Shown piece by piece: positions 35,079 to 42,895 of a stretch of 64,000 nt of DNA. The notes beneath the pieces were generated by a model. It saw only the letters and a program-made list of their open reading frames with translations. It ran no database searches and was not told where the DNA came from. The stretch comes from RUG12519 sp045649685. Its GTDB lineage: Bacteria > Bacillota > Clostridia > Oscillospirales > Ruminococcaceae. Both the position numbers and the translations under genes were made by a program. The DNA is taken from positions 22,095-86,094 of the forward strand of contig JAZRQJ010000012.1 of the NCBI GenBank assembly GCA_045649685.1. The letters run 5' to 3'. Positions within the stretch are counted from its first letter, which is position 1, and every line of letters begins with the position of its first letter.

Positions 35079-37589
35079 ATGGAAAAAGAAATAGATTTTG
35101 ATCCTAGCATAGGAAAAGTAATACCGATAGATATTGAAAAAGAGATGAAAAAATCTTTTTTAGATTATTCTATGTCAGTTATTGTCAGTAGGGCTTTGCC
35201 GGATGTTAGAGACGGATTGAAGCCTGTTCACAGAAGAATATTGTATACAATGTGGGAACATAACTTGTTTCCAGATAGACCATATCATAAGTGTGCAGAC
35301 ACAGTTGGTAACGTTTTGGGAAGCTACCATCCTCACGGAGATAGTTCGGTTTACGATGCGTTAGTTAGAATGGCTCAAGATTTTTCACTGAGATATCCTA
35401 TGGTAGATGGTCATGGAAACTTCGGATCAATTGATGGAGACCCGGCTGCTGCTTACAGATATACTGAGGCTCGCATGAGTAAAATTTCCATGGAAATGCT
35501 TACCAATATTAATAAAGATACAGTAGACTTTGGAATGAACTATGATGACAGGCTTAAAGAGCCAACTGTTTTGCCATCACGTTTTCCAAACCTTTTAGTT
35601 AATGGTTCTTCTGGTATAGCTGTAGGTATGGCAACAAATATTCCACCGCATAATCTTAGAGAAATTATAGATGGTGTTTTCATGATTTTGGAAAATGAAG
35701 ACGTAGAGATAAGTGAAATCATGGAAAAAATAAAAGGACCAGATTTTCCGACTGGCGGAATAATTATGGGAACGGCTGGAATAAGAGCAGCATATGCTAC
35801 CGGAAGAGGAAAAATTACTGTTAGATGTCGTGCGGAAATTGAAGAAAAAAGCAACGGCAGAAACCGAATAATTGTAACAGAACTCCCCTATCAAGTTAAT
35901 AAGGCTAAGTTGGTTGAGACAATAGCACACCACGTTAAAAACAAGAAAATAGAAGGTATTGTTGCGCCAAGAGATGAGTCTGGTAGAGACGGAATGCGAA
36001 TTGTTATTGATTTAAAAAGAGATGCTAATCCGCAGATAGTTTTAAATCAATTGTACAGATATACTCAAATGCAAGATACTTTTGGAGTAATAAACTTGGC
36101 GCTTGTTAATGGTGTGCCTAAGGTTATGAACCTAAAGGAAATGCTTATTTGCTATATTAATCACCAAAAAGAGATTATTCGCAGACGAACTGAGTTTGAT
36201 TTAAGACGAGCTAAAGAGCGTGAACATATTTTAGAAGGCTTGAAAATTGCTATAGACTTTATAGATGAAGTAATTACATTAATTAGAAACAGTAAGAACG
36301 TGCAGGACGCAAAAGAAGGGCTAATTGAGCGTTTCAATTTAGATGAGATTCAGGCTGAAGCCATTGTTAAAATGAGGTTAGGACAGCTTTCTGGCCTCGA
36401 GAGAGCTAAGATAGAAGAAGAATTGAAAGAGATAATTGAAAAGATTAAAGATTTTGAAGATATATTAGCTCATGAAGTTAGAATTAAAGAGATTATTGTT
36501 GAGGAGCTTCAAGTAATAAAAGATAAATTTGGAGACGATCGTAGAACCGATATTGTTCCTGTTAGCGGAGAAGTGGACATAGAGGACCTAATACCTGTTG
36601 AAGACTGTGTTGTTACTTTGACGCACTATGGATATATAAAAAGACAACCTGCCGATACATATAAGATTCAAAAGAGAGGCGGACGAGGCGTAAGCGGAAT
36701 GAAACAGAGAGAGGAAGATTTTGTTGAAGAATTGTTTATTGGATCCTCTCACGATCACATTTTGTTTATAACGAATAAAGGAAAGATGTATCGCCTAAAA
36801 TGCTACGAAATACCAGAAGGTGGCAGAAACTCTAAGGGCACGAATATTGTTAATTTGCTTGCTTTAGACCCAGATGAAAAGATTACTAATATGATGCGTA
36901 CATCTGATTTTAGTGAAGAAAAATATTTAGTATTCATAACTAAAAAAGGATTGGTTAAGCGCACTAGGTTAGATGCCTATAAAAATGTTAGAAAAAATGG
37001 ATTGATAGCATTGTCTTTAAATGATGATGATAGCTTGGTTTGGACAAGACTAACCAAAGGACACCATCAATTGATTGTTGCAACTAAAAACGGAATGGCA
37101 ATTAAGTTTAGTGAGGAGCTAATTCGTCCGTTGTCGCGTTTGGCAAAGGGTGTTAGAGCAATAAAACTCAAGGATGACGATGAAGTTGTTAGTATGGCAA
37201 GACTAAGAGAAGGAGCTAGTGTTTTAACAATTTCTTCTAGAGGTAGAGGAAGACGAACCAGTGTGGATGACTATAGACTTCAAAATCGAGGAGGATATGG
37301 CGTATTAAACTATAAAGTTAGTGAAGAAAAAGGACATGTTGTTGGAATAAAAGTTGTGGATGATGATGATGATTTAATTATGATTTCTAGCTATGGAGTT
37401 ATAATAAGAATTAGGGTTAGCGACGTTTCTAAAATGTCTAGGTACGGAAGCGGAGTACGTGTTATGAAGCTCAAAGATAATGACCAAGTTGTTACTATGG
37501 CTAGAGCAGAACACGATTCAAATGAAGAAATATCTGAGGTAGAACAACCAGATGAAGTTGAAACTACTGAAGAATTGGAAAAAGAATAA
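35079..37589 (+). CDS. gyrA: DNA gyrase subunit A
   Basis: DNA-cleaving subunit. The active-site Tyr is in AAAYRYTEARM; the quinolone-determining stretch HPHGDSSVYDALVRMAQ keeps the sensitive Ser and Asp. The C-terminal domain has the GyrA box as KRGGRGVSGM (about residue 530) and six beta-pinwheel blades, and ends in an acidic tail (EEISEVEQPDEVETTEELEKE-type). 836 residues. AAGGAG precedes the ATG. Confidence 0.97.
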   Translation: MEKEIDFDPSIGKVIPIDIEKEMKKSFLDYSMSVIVSRALPDVRDGLKPVHRRILYTMWEHNLFPDRPYHKCADTVGNVLGSYHPHGDSSVYDALVRMAQDFSLRYPMVDGHGNFGSIDGDPAAAYRYTEARMSKISMEMLTNINKDTVDFGMNYDDRLKEPTVLPSRFPNLLVNGSSGIAVGMATNIPPHNLREIIDGVFMILENEDVEISEIMEKIKGPDFPTGGIIMGTAGIRAAYATGRGKITVRCRAEIEEKSNGRNRIIVTELPYQVNKAKLVETIAHHVKNKKIEGIVAPRDESGRDGMRIVIDLKRDANPQIVLNQLYRYTQMQDTFGVINLALVNGVPKVMNLKEMLICYINHQKEIIRRRTEFDLRRAKEREHILEGLKIAIDFIDEVITLIRNSKNVQDAKEGLIERFNLDEIQAEAIVKMRLGQLSGLERAKIEEELKEIIEKIKDFEDILAHEVRIKEIIVEELQVIKDKFGDDRRTDIVPVSGEVDIEDLIPVEDCVVTLTHYGYIKRQPADTYKIQKRGGRGVSGMKQREEDFVEELFIGSSHDHILFITNKGKMYRLKCYEIPEGGRNSKGTNIVNLLALDPDEKITNMMRTSDFSEEKYLVFITKKGLVKRTRLDAYKNVRKNGLIALSLNDDDSLVWTRLTKGHHQLIVATKNGMAIKFSEELIRPLSRLAKGVRAIKLKDDDEVVSMARLREGASVLTISSRGRGRRTSVDDYRLQNRGGYGVLNYKVSEEKGHVVGIKVVDDDDDLIMISSYGVIIRIRVSDVSKMSRYGSGVRVMKLKDNDQVVTMARAEHDSNEEISEVEQPDEVETTEELEKE

Positions 37590-37621
37590 ATCGAAGTTGA
37601 TGTAAATTGGTTTTTACCATG

Positions 37622-37668
37622 AGCGGCTAAAGTTATTGATATTTTAAATATGTCAGGGACTTGCCGCT
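37622..37668. terminator. Terminator between gyrA and pdaA
   Basis: AGCGGC (37622-37627) pairs with GCCGCT (37663-37668), extended inward by short A/T pairs, followed by TTTTGTT. It lies between the convergent ends of gyrA and pdaA and may serve gyrA chiefly. Confidence 0.7.
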
Positions 37669-37672
37669 TTTG

Positions 37673-38500
37673 TTATTGCTGAGTTTCTACTATAAATTCA
37701 TACCCTTGAGATTTTACGTAGTCGATAAAGTCTGACAAAATTTTTGAATTGGTTTCTGAGACAGTGTGTAGCAAATATATTGCTCCGTCGTGTAGATGAC
37801 CTTTAAGAGAGTCTAGAGCTTCTTTTTCGTTTGGCTGTTTTTTAGGATCCCAATCTGCATAAGCGAAACTCCAAAATATAGATTTATATCCCAATTCGTT
37901 GGTTATTGCTAAACTTTGTTCAGAAAACTCCCCTTTTGGTGGACGGAACATATTCATTTCAACACCAAAATTTTCACTAATAGTTTCGTGAAGAGTTTGA
38001 ATTTCAGCTCTCATTTTATCTACAGTAATTCCTGGCATAGATGGATGATTTTGTGAGTGGTTGCCTAGAATATGATTTTCTTTAATCATTCTTTCGATAA
38101 TTGGTTGATTTTTCTTAGCGTAGTCTCCTGTTAGAAAAAAAATTGCACGAATTTGCTTTTGATTTAAAACGTCCAAAATTTTTTCAGTATATCCGTTTTC
38201 ATATCCGTTGTCGAAAGTTAGCATAATTGTTTTGCGACTAGATTCTTCTTTAGGAGGATTGTAAAAATATGCACCAAATTTTCCATATTTGGCTTGAAAG
38301 TCAACACAAGATATAGGACAGTTTTTTTCGTTTAATTGTTTTCCCATTCCCCATCCATTACATCTAGAGTCTAGTGATATGTTTGAGGTTGTTTTTTGCT
38401 GATTGCTTTGGATTGCTTCTGTAGGAGTTGATTCCTGCATTGAACATCCTGTTAAGTTAAAGAAGATAGATGCTAAAAGTGTTAAAATTATAATTTTCAT
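37673..38500 (-). CDS. pdaA: PdaA-type polysaccharide deacetylase (lipoprotein)
   Basis: NodB-fold deacetylase. The segment TFDNGYENGYT (metal/base Asp followed by Asn in place of the usual second Asp), GNHSQNHPSM (metal His pair), RPPKGEFSEQSL and WSFAYADWDP match Bacillus PdaA, which de-N-acetylates muramic acid to build the delta-lactam of spore cortex. It begins with a signal peptide ending in a lipobox (FNLTGCS), so it is probably a lipoprotein, unlike Bacillus PdaA. The ATG at 38500 is used; a TTG five codons earlier is possible. About 275 residues. It lies near spo0A. Confidence 0.86.
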   Translation of the reverse strand: MKIIILTLLASIFFNLTGCSMQESTPTEAIQSNQQKTTSNISLDSRCNGWGMGKQLNEKNCPISCVDFQAKYGKFGAYFYNPPKEESSRKTIMLTFDNGYENGYTEKILDVLNQKQIRAIFFLTGDYAKKNQPIIERMIKENHILGNHSQNHPSMPGITVDKMRAEIQTLHETISENFGVEMNMFRPPKGEFSEQSLAITNELGYKSIFWSFAYADWDPKKQPNEKEALDSLKGHLHDGAIYLLHTVSETNSKILSDFIDYVKSQGYEFIVETQQ

Positions 38501-38600
38501 AATGTTTCGTCCCAAAAATGACCCGTGTTAGAAAAATTTTTTGAATATTATTAAATTGATTGATAAAATGTTACATATCGTGTATTTGTTTTGTGAAATA

Positions 38601-38646
38601 TAGGTCAAAAATCCTTTCTGTTTAATTTAAAATTATTATTGACCTA
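38601..38646. promoter_or_regulatory. Inverted repeat in the divergent pdaA / enolase-like promoter region
   Basis: TAGGTCAA (38601-38608) and TTGACCTA (38639-38646) form a perfect 8-bp dyad with a 30-base spacer. Each arm contains a TTGACC that could be the -35 of one of the two divergent genes, so one regulator could act on both. No good -10 hexamer was found for either. Confidence 0.4.
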
Positions 38647-38731
38647 ATAGTGATTTTATATACAGATATTTATAAAAAATAATTAAAAATTCGTTTAATG
38701 TTTAAAAAATCGAAAGAGGGGCTTTTAGCTG

Positions 38732-39964
38732 ATGTCTACAATAAAAAATATAAGTGCTAAACAAAAATTAGATCTTAGAGGAAATCCTACGCTCGAAATT
38801 TTAGTTGAATTAGATGGTGGATGTAGTGGAACAATTTCTGCGCCATTCACTTTAGGTGTAGATAGTATTGTGAAAAAAGAAGATCTTTTAAAAGATATGG
38901 ACGCAATAAATCAAACCTTGTGTAAATTATTGAAAGGAGAAGACGTAAGAGATCAGCAAGGACTTGATAAAACTATATTAAATATTAATGAAAAATATGG
39001 TAAACCAGTTTTAGGAAACGATGCTATTGTTGGAGTTTCAATAGCGCTGGCAAAGGCAGCTGCTAGTTATTGTAGATTACCATTTTATAGATATATAGGT
39101 GGAGCGAACATAAAAACAACTCCAATACCTCTATCAACTGTTTTAAGAGGAGGAGTTGATATTAACAATAGACTTAATATAAAAGAATTTATGTTAGTGC
39201 CCGTAGGATTTGTTACTTTTGGAGATTCGCTAGATAGCTCATTGGCAGTTTTTAATAAATTGGGAGAAATATTAGAAAAGCGAGGCTTATCTACAAATAT
39301 TCAAAATGGATATGTTTCAGATTTAAGTGGAGATGATCAGGCATTAGAGTTAATATGTGATGCTATTGACGAATCTGGATATATTGCAGGAGAACACTTT
39401 TTTATCGGTTTAAATGTTGCTGCATCAGAATGGGAACTAGGAAATTGTATGTATAGATTGCCTAAAACAAAAGAACTGTTAACATCAGAACAAGTTGGAG
39501 AATACGTTTTTGATTTATGCCAAAAATATCCAATAATTTCTCTTGAAGATCCGTTGGGTGGTGAAGATTTTGACGGATATATGGAGTTAAATTCTAAAAT
39601 ATCGGATGTTCAGATAGCAGGAAATAGTATTTTTTCAGCTTCATTAAACAGACTTCAAAGAGGAATTTATAGTGATGCTGCTAGTGCAGTGGTTATTAAT
39701 TCAACAGATATAAGAACCCTTTCTGAATTTATGAATTTAGTTGAATTTGCCAGACAAGCTGGATATACTGTAATAATGTCGGATAGGAGCATAAAGAAAG
39801 AAAGTAGTTTAATTGCAGATCTTGTTTTTGGATTAGGAATAAAACAGGTAAAGATAGGAATGCCGAGTAAAACGAATGAATTTTGTAAATGTAAAAGGTT
39901 TTTAGAGCAGGAACATTTTTTTGGCAAAAGATTACATCCGGTTTCTTACTGGAAATATTATTAA
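38732..39964 (+). CDS. Enolase-like protein without catalytic residues
   Basis: 410 residues that align with enolase throughout: LDLRGNPTLEILVEL at the start, GNDAIVGVSIALAKAAA, KEFMLVPVG, AASEW, SLEDPLGGEDFDGY. The catalytic parts are gone. The SGAST mobile loop is replaced; the GEHADN His loop reads GVDINN; the GDEGG acid-base Glu is absent (NGYVSD); metal ligands are Asn228 (for Asp), Glu272 (kept) and Asn298 (for Asp); the catalytic Lys is Asn323; the HRS loop reads DRS (Asp351). It cannot be a normal enolase. The frame is intact and full length, so it is a pseudoenzyme under selection rather than a pseudogene, by inference. It lies between pdaA and spo0A. Confidence 0.85.
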   Translation: MSTIKNISAKQKLDLRGNPTLEILVELDGGCSGTISAPFTLGVDSIVKKEDLLKDMDAINQTLCKLLKGEDVRDQQGLDKTILNINEKYGKPVLGNDAIVGVSIALAKAAASYCRLPFYRYIGGANIKTTPIPLSTVLRGGVDINNRLNIKEFMLVPVGFVTFGDSLDSSLAVFNKLGEILEKRGLSTNIQNGYVSDLSGDDQALELICDAIDESGYIAGEHFFIGLNVAASEWELGNCMYRLPKTKELLTSEQVGEYVFDLCQKYPIISLEDPLGGEDFDGYMELNSKISDVQIAGNSIFSASLNRLQRGIYSDAASAVVINSTDIRTLSEFMNLVEFARQAGYTVIMSDRSIKKESSLIADLVFGLGIKQVKIGMPSKTNEFCKCKRFLEQEHFFGKRLHPVSYWKYY

Positions 39965-39978
39965 AAATATGCTTCTGT

Positions 39979-40015
39979 AAGTTTTCAACATATATTTAAC
40001 AACTCGTTGAAAACT
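39979..40015. repeat. Second inverted pair of DnaA-box-like 9-mers
   Basis: AAGTTTTCAACA (39979-39990) faces CGTTGAAAACTT, so TTTTCAACA and TTTTCAACG stand head to head with a spacer of about 14 bases, as at 5468-5503. It lies just after the enolase-like gene and has no T-run. Confidence 0.55.
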
Positions 40016-40049
40016 TATGTCAATTTTCACAAAATATGTTTTTGGACAA

Positions 40050-40099
40050 AAAAATTCCTCTAAATATTCTAATCCGGCTTAGAAACTTTTAGAGGTTTT
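40050..40099. terminator. Bidirectional terminator between the enolase-like gene and spo0A
   Basis: CCTCTAAA (40057-40064) pairs with TTTAGAGG (40088-40095), with an inner TTCTAA/TTAGAA stem around TCCGGC. T-rich or A-rich flanks stand on both sides, so it can end both convergent genes. Confidence 0.8.
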
Positions 40100-40118
40100 G
40101 AGTATATAAAATTTTTAA

Positions 40119-40886
40119 TTAAACTGCTACTTCTATTTTATCTGAATGGAGTTGCAGTTTTATTTTATCAGATAACATAGCCATAAATTCGGAATTCGTT
40201 GGTTTTCCTCTTCCATTGTGAATAGTATATCCAAAGTAAGAATTTAAAACGTCCACGTCTCCCCTATCCCAAGCTACTTCAATTGCGTGGCGGATTGCAC
40301 GTTCAACTCTAGATGGAGTTGTATGGAAAGATTTTGCTATTGATGGATATAGAGTCTTTGTTACGGAATTTATCATCTCATTGTCTTCTACACAAAAAAT
40401 AATGCCCTTTCTTAAATAATGGTAACCTTTTATGTGGGCTGGGACACCAATTTGGTGAATCATTTTAGTAACTTGTTCTTCCAGAGATGATTCCATTTTA
40501 ATAGGTGATCTTTTAGGAGGCACTACGTTGATTACTGTTTTTATTATACTAATTAGAGATGATGTAGAAAAAGGTTTTAAAACAAAATAACTAGCTCCAT
40601 TTTTCATGATTTCTCGTTCTAAAAATGTGTTATTCGAAGATGAAACAATAATAAATTTGGGTTTGTTTTTTACATTTTTAAACTGCTGCATAATATTTAT
40701 AGCATCATTATTTGGCATGAAGGCTTCGCAAACGACTATTGTTGGATTGTGCTCTTTAATATAGCTTATTATTGCGTTGCCATCTCTGGGGGCTACGATA
40801 ACATTGAAGCTGTTATTTTCTAATTGATTCATAAGATCATGACATTCTTCAATGCAATTTTTGCAAATTAATATCTTACTTTCCAT
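40119..40886 (-). CDS. spo0A: Spo0A-like regulator with degenerate receiver
   Basis: 255 residues. The C-terminal effector domain is well kept: GVPAHIKGYHYLRKGI, TTPSRVERAIRHAIEVAW (recognition helix) and KPTNSEFMAML. The receiver is not: the two acidic pocket residues that follow the first strand are Lys9 and Asn10, and the phosphoacceptor Asp of D-I-I-M-P is Glu54 (EAFMP). The receiver Ser/Thr (VSS) and Lys104 (LKPF) remain. Normal phosphorylation looks impossible, and Glu may mimic the phosphorylated state. GGAGC precedes the ATG. Two 0A boxes (TGTCGAA) lie upstream, suggesting autoregulation. DNA-binding identity is secure; activity mode is inference. Confidence 0.93.
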   Translation of the reverse strand: MESKILICKNCIEECHDLMNQLENNSFNVIVAPRDGNAIISYIKEHNPTIVVCEAFMPNNDAINIMQQFKNVKNKPKFIIVSSSNNTFLEREIMKNGASYFVLKPFSTSSLISIIKTVINVVPPKRSPIKMESSLEEQVTKMIHQIGVPAHIKGYHYLRKGIIFCVEDNEMINSVTKTLYPSIAKSFHTTPSRVERAIRHAIEVAWDRGDVDVLNSYFGYTIHNGRGKPTNSEFMAMLSDKIKLQLHSDKIEVAV

Positions 40887-41300
40887 AACTTTTGCTCCAA
40901 TCTGTACATATTTTGTTTAAATTCATTACAACATGTTGTGCTAGATAAAGCATACCATGTTGTAATGTACGCAACAACGGGAACTTAAAAGAATATTGTC
41001 GAAGGCTAAATTGCCACAAATCCCATGAATATAGGACTTTTTCTACAGTAAATACTTTAATTTTTGTGTCGAAACAATTTACAAAATGAATAATTAAAAA
41101 CATTTTTGCCAATTTGTATAAGAAAATATTGTAAATAAATTTTAATTTTTTTATCAAAAATTTTTATTTTCTCAAAAAACAGACAAAAATCAATAATAAA
41201 ACATCAATTATTTGTAGGTTTTGTTAAAAACCAACTAAAAACAAGATATATTAATACATATGAAGTTGAAAAAACAATAGTTGAGAAGAATATCGACATT
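40887..41300 (-). promoter_or_regulatory. spo0A upstream region with two 0A boxes
   Basis: 414 bp without a credible gene. TGTCGAA, the Spo0A recognition heptamer, occurs at 40997-41003 and 41067-41073, same orientation, 70 bp apart. The rest is AT-rich. A small open frame at 40876-41157 is not convincing as a gene. It must also hold the tsaD transcript end, for which only weak AT hairpins are visible. Confidence 0.55.
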
Positions 41301-42308
41301 TTAATAGTCAATTGATAGTGAAGCCACGGCATTTAAAGACATGTTGGCAATATTTTTATTTTGGAATTCATAATATGCTTGAGAAGCGACCATTGCAGCA
41401 TTGTCTCCACAAAGAGATATTTTTGGTAAAAAGAGAGAGAACCCGTTTTTTTCTGATTCTTTTTTAAGACGTTCACGAATAGCTGAGTTTGCAGAAACTC
41501 CCCCTGCAACAACAATTTTATTTTGATTTAATTTTTTGGCAGCCAAAACAACACGTTGGGCGATTATGTCGCAAACAGCTAGCTGAAAAGATGCACACAA
41601 GTCGTTTTTGTTTATTGGCACAGATTTTTGACTTGAATTATTTAGTAGGTTTAATACGGCTGTTTTAAGGCCGGAGAAGCTAAAATCTAGTGTGGATCCT
41701 TCGACTTTGGGTCTAGGGAAATCAAATGCATTCTCGTTTCCAAGTTTAGCTGATTTGTCTATTTCAATTCCACCAGGATATGGATATCCTAAAGCCCTAG
41801 CCGCTTTGTCGAAAGCCTCTCCAACAGCATCATCTCTAGTTCTGCCAACCACTTCAAATGTACAGTAATCTTTAACATTAACCAAATGAGAATGTCCACC
41901 AGAAATTATTAGGGCAAGAAATGGAGGTTTTAATTCTTGGTGAGTAAGATAGTTAGAAGCTATGTGTGAACGAAGATGATGTACGGCGATGAGTGGCTTC
42001 TTTAGAGCGAAACTTAAGCCTTTAGCATAGTTAACTCCAACTAGCAAAGATCCAATTAAGCCTGGAGCAAACGTAACGCCAATAGCATCAATATCATTAA
42101 AAGTTAAGTTTGCTTCTTTAAAGCACATGTCCACAATTTGACTTATTGATTCGCAATGACGTCTAGAAGCAATTTCGGGAACAACGCCGCCATATAAGCG
42201 GTGTTCTTCAATTTGAGTTGCAACAGTTGAAGAGATTATTTTTCGTCCGTTTTCGACAATTGCAGCTGCTGTTTCGTCACAGGAACTTTCAATAGCAAAT
42301 ATTTTCAT
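41301..42308 (-). CDS. tsaD: TsaD, tRNA threonylcarbamoyladenosine transferase
   Basis: Kae1/TsaD enzyme that, with TsaB and TsaE, transfers threonylcarbamoyl to A37 of ANN-decoding tRNAs. ASKHA-fold motifs: FAIESSCDETAAAIVE at the N-terminus, VHHLRSHIASN with the metal His residues, LIISGGHSHLV and VAGGVSANSAIRERL. 335 residues. AAGGGTG precedes the ATG. It follows rimI and polA in the same direction. Confidence 0.96.
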   Translation of the reverse strand: MKIFAIESSCDETAAAIVENGRKIISSTVATQIEEHRLYGGVVPEIASRRHCESISQIVDMCFKEANLTFNDIDAIGVTFAPGLIGSLLVGVNYAKGLSFALKKPLIAVHHLRSHIASNYLTHQELKPPFLALIISGGHSHLVNVKDYCTFEVVGRTRDDAVGEAFDKAARALGYPYPGGIEIDKSAKLGNENAFDFPRPKVEGSTLDFSFSGLKTAVLNLLNNSSQKSVPINKNDLCASFQLAVCDIIAQRVVLAAKKLNQNKIVVAGGVSANSAIRERLKKESEKNGFSLFLPKISLCGDNAAMVASQAYYEFQNKNIANMSLNAVASLSIDY

Positions 42309-42426
42309 TTAGATTCACCCTTATTAAAAATTTATAGAATATCGATAAGATTAGTATTTTGTATTATACACGCAAAAAATTACAATACGTATAAAAGTAA
42401 GGCATATTTACTTTTAGAAAAGCAAA

Positions 42427-42870
42427 TCATTGTTTTATATTAAGTTCCATAACCCATCCGTCTTCTGTGGGATGACTATATAGGTTGGACCTTCTAGCTA
42501 ATTTTATAAAATTAAATTTTTCATAGAAACTAATTGCGATATTATTTGAGCAACGAACTTCTAATGAAATTGATTTTATGTTTTGTTTTTGACACGTTTT
42601 AATCATATTTTCCATTAAGTTAGATGCAACTTTTTGGTTTCTATATTTTGGCAATACAGCTATGTTGTTTAAATAAGCTTCATCTGACAATATTGTATAA
42701 TCTATTATACCATACACTTGAGATTTAATTTTAGCAATATAAATATAATTATATGGATAGGAATGGGTAATTTTTAACGTAGATTCCGATAAGTTTGTTT
42801 GATTAAGGCAGGTTCTATATATTTGTAAAGTTTGATTGATAAAATTATCGTTTAGCTTGCAGATTTCCAT
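42427..42870 (-). CDS. rimI: GNAT N-acetyltransferase, RimI-type
   Basis: GCN5-family acetyltransferase of 147 residues. The acetyl-CoA motif A reads NNIAVLPKYRNQKVASNLMENMI, followed by SLEVRCSNNIAISFYEKFNF, as in RimI, which acetylates the N-terminal Ala of S18. The ATG at 42870 has GAGGGAAG upstream; the longer frame to 42942 overlaps the polA end and is rejected. The location next to tsaD supports RimI, since tsaB-rimI-tsaD often cluster; tsaB is not seen here. Confidence 0.8.
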   Translation of the reverse strand: MEICKLNDNFINQTLQIYRTCLNQTNLSESTLKITHSYPYNYIYIAKIKSQVYGIIDYTILSDEAYLNNIAVLPKYRNQKVASNLMENMIKTCQKQNIKSISLEVRCSNNIAISFYEKFNFIKLARRSNLYSHPTEDGWVMELNIKQ

Positions 42871-42895
42871 ACTTCCCTCTTCAATAAAGCTGTTA

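Noticed and set aside
40876..41157. Open frame of 93 codons on the minus strand upstream of spo0A
   Set aside because: Composition is that of AT-rich noncoding DNA (many Phe, Leu, Ile, Lys), it has no ribosome binding site, overlaps the spo0A start, and covers the two 0A boxes.
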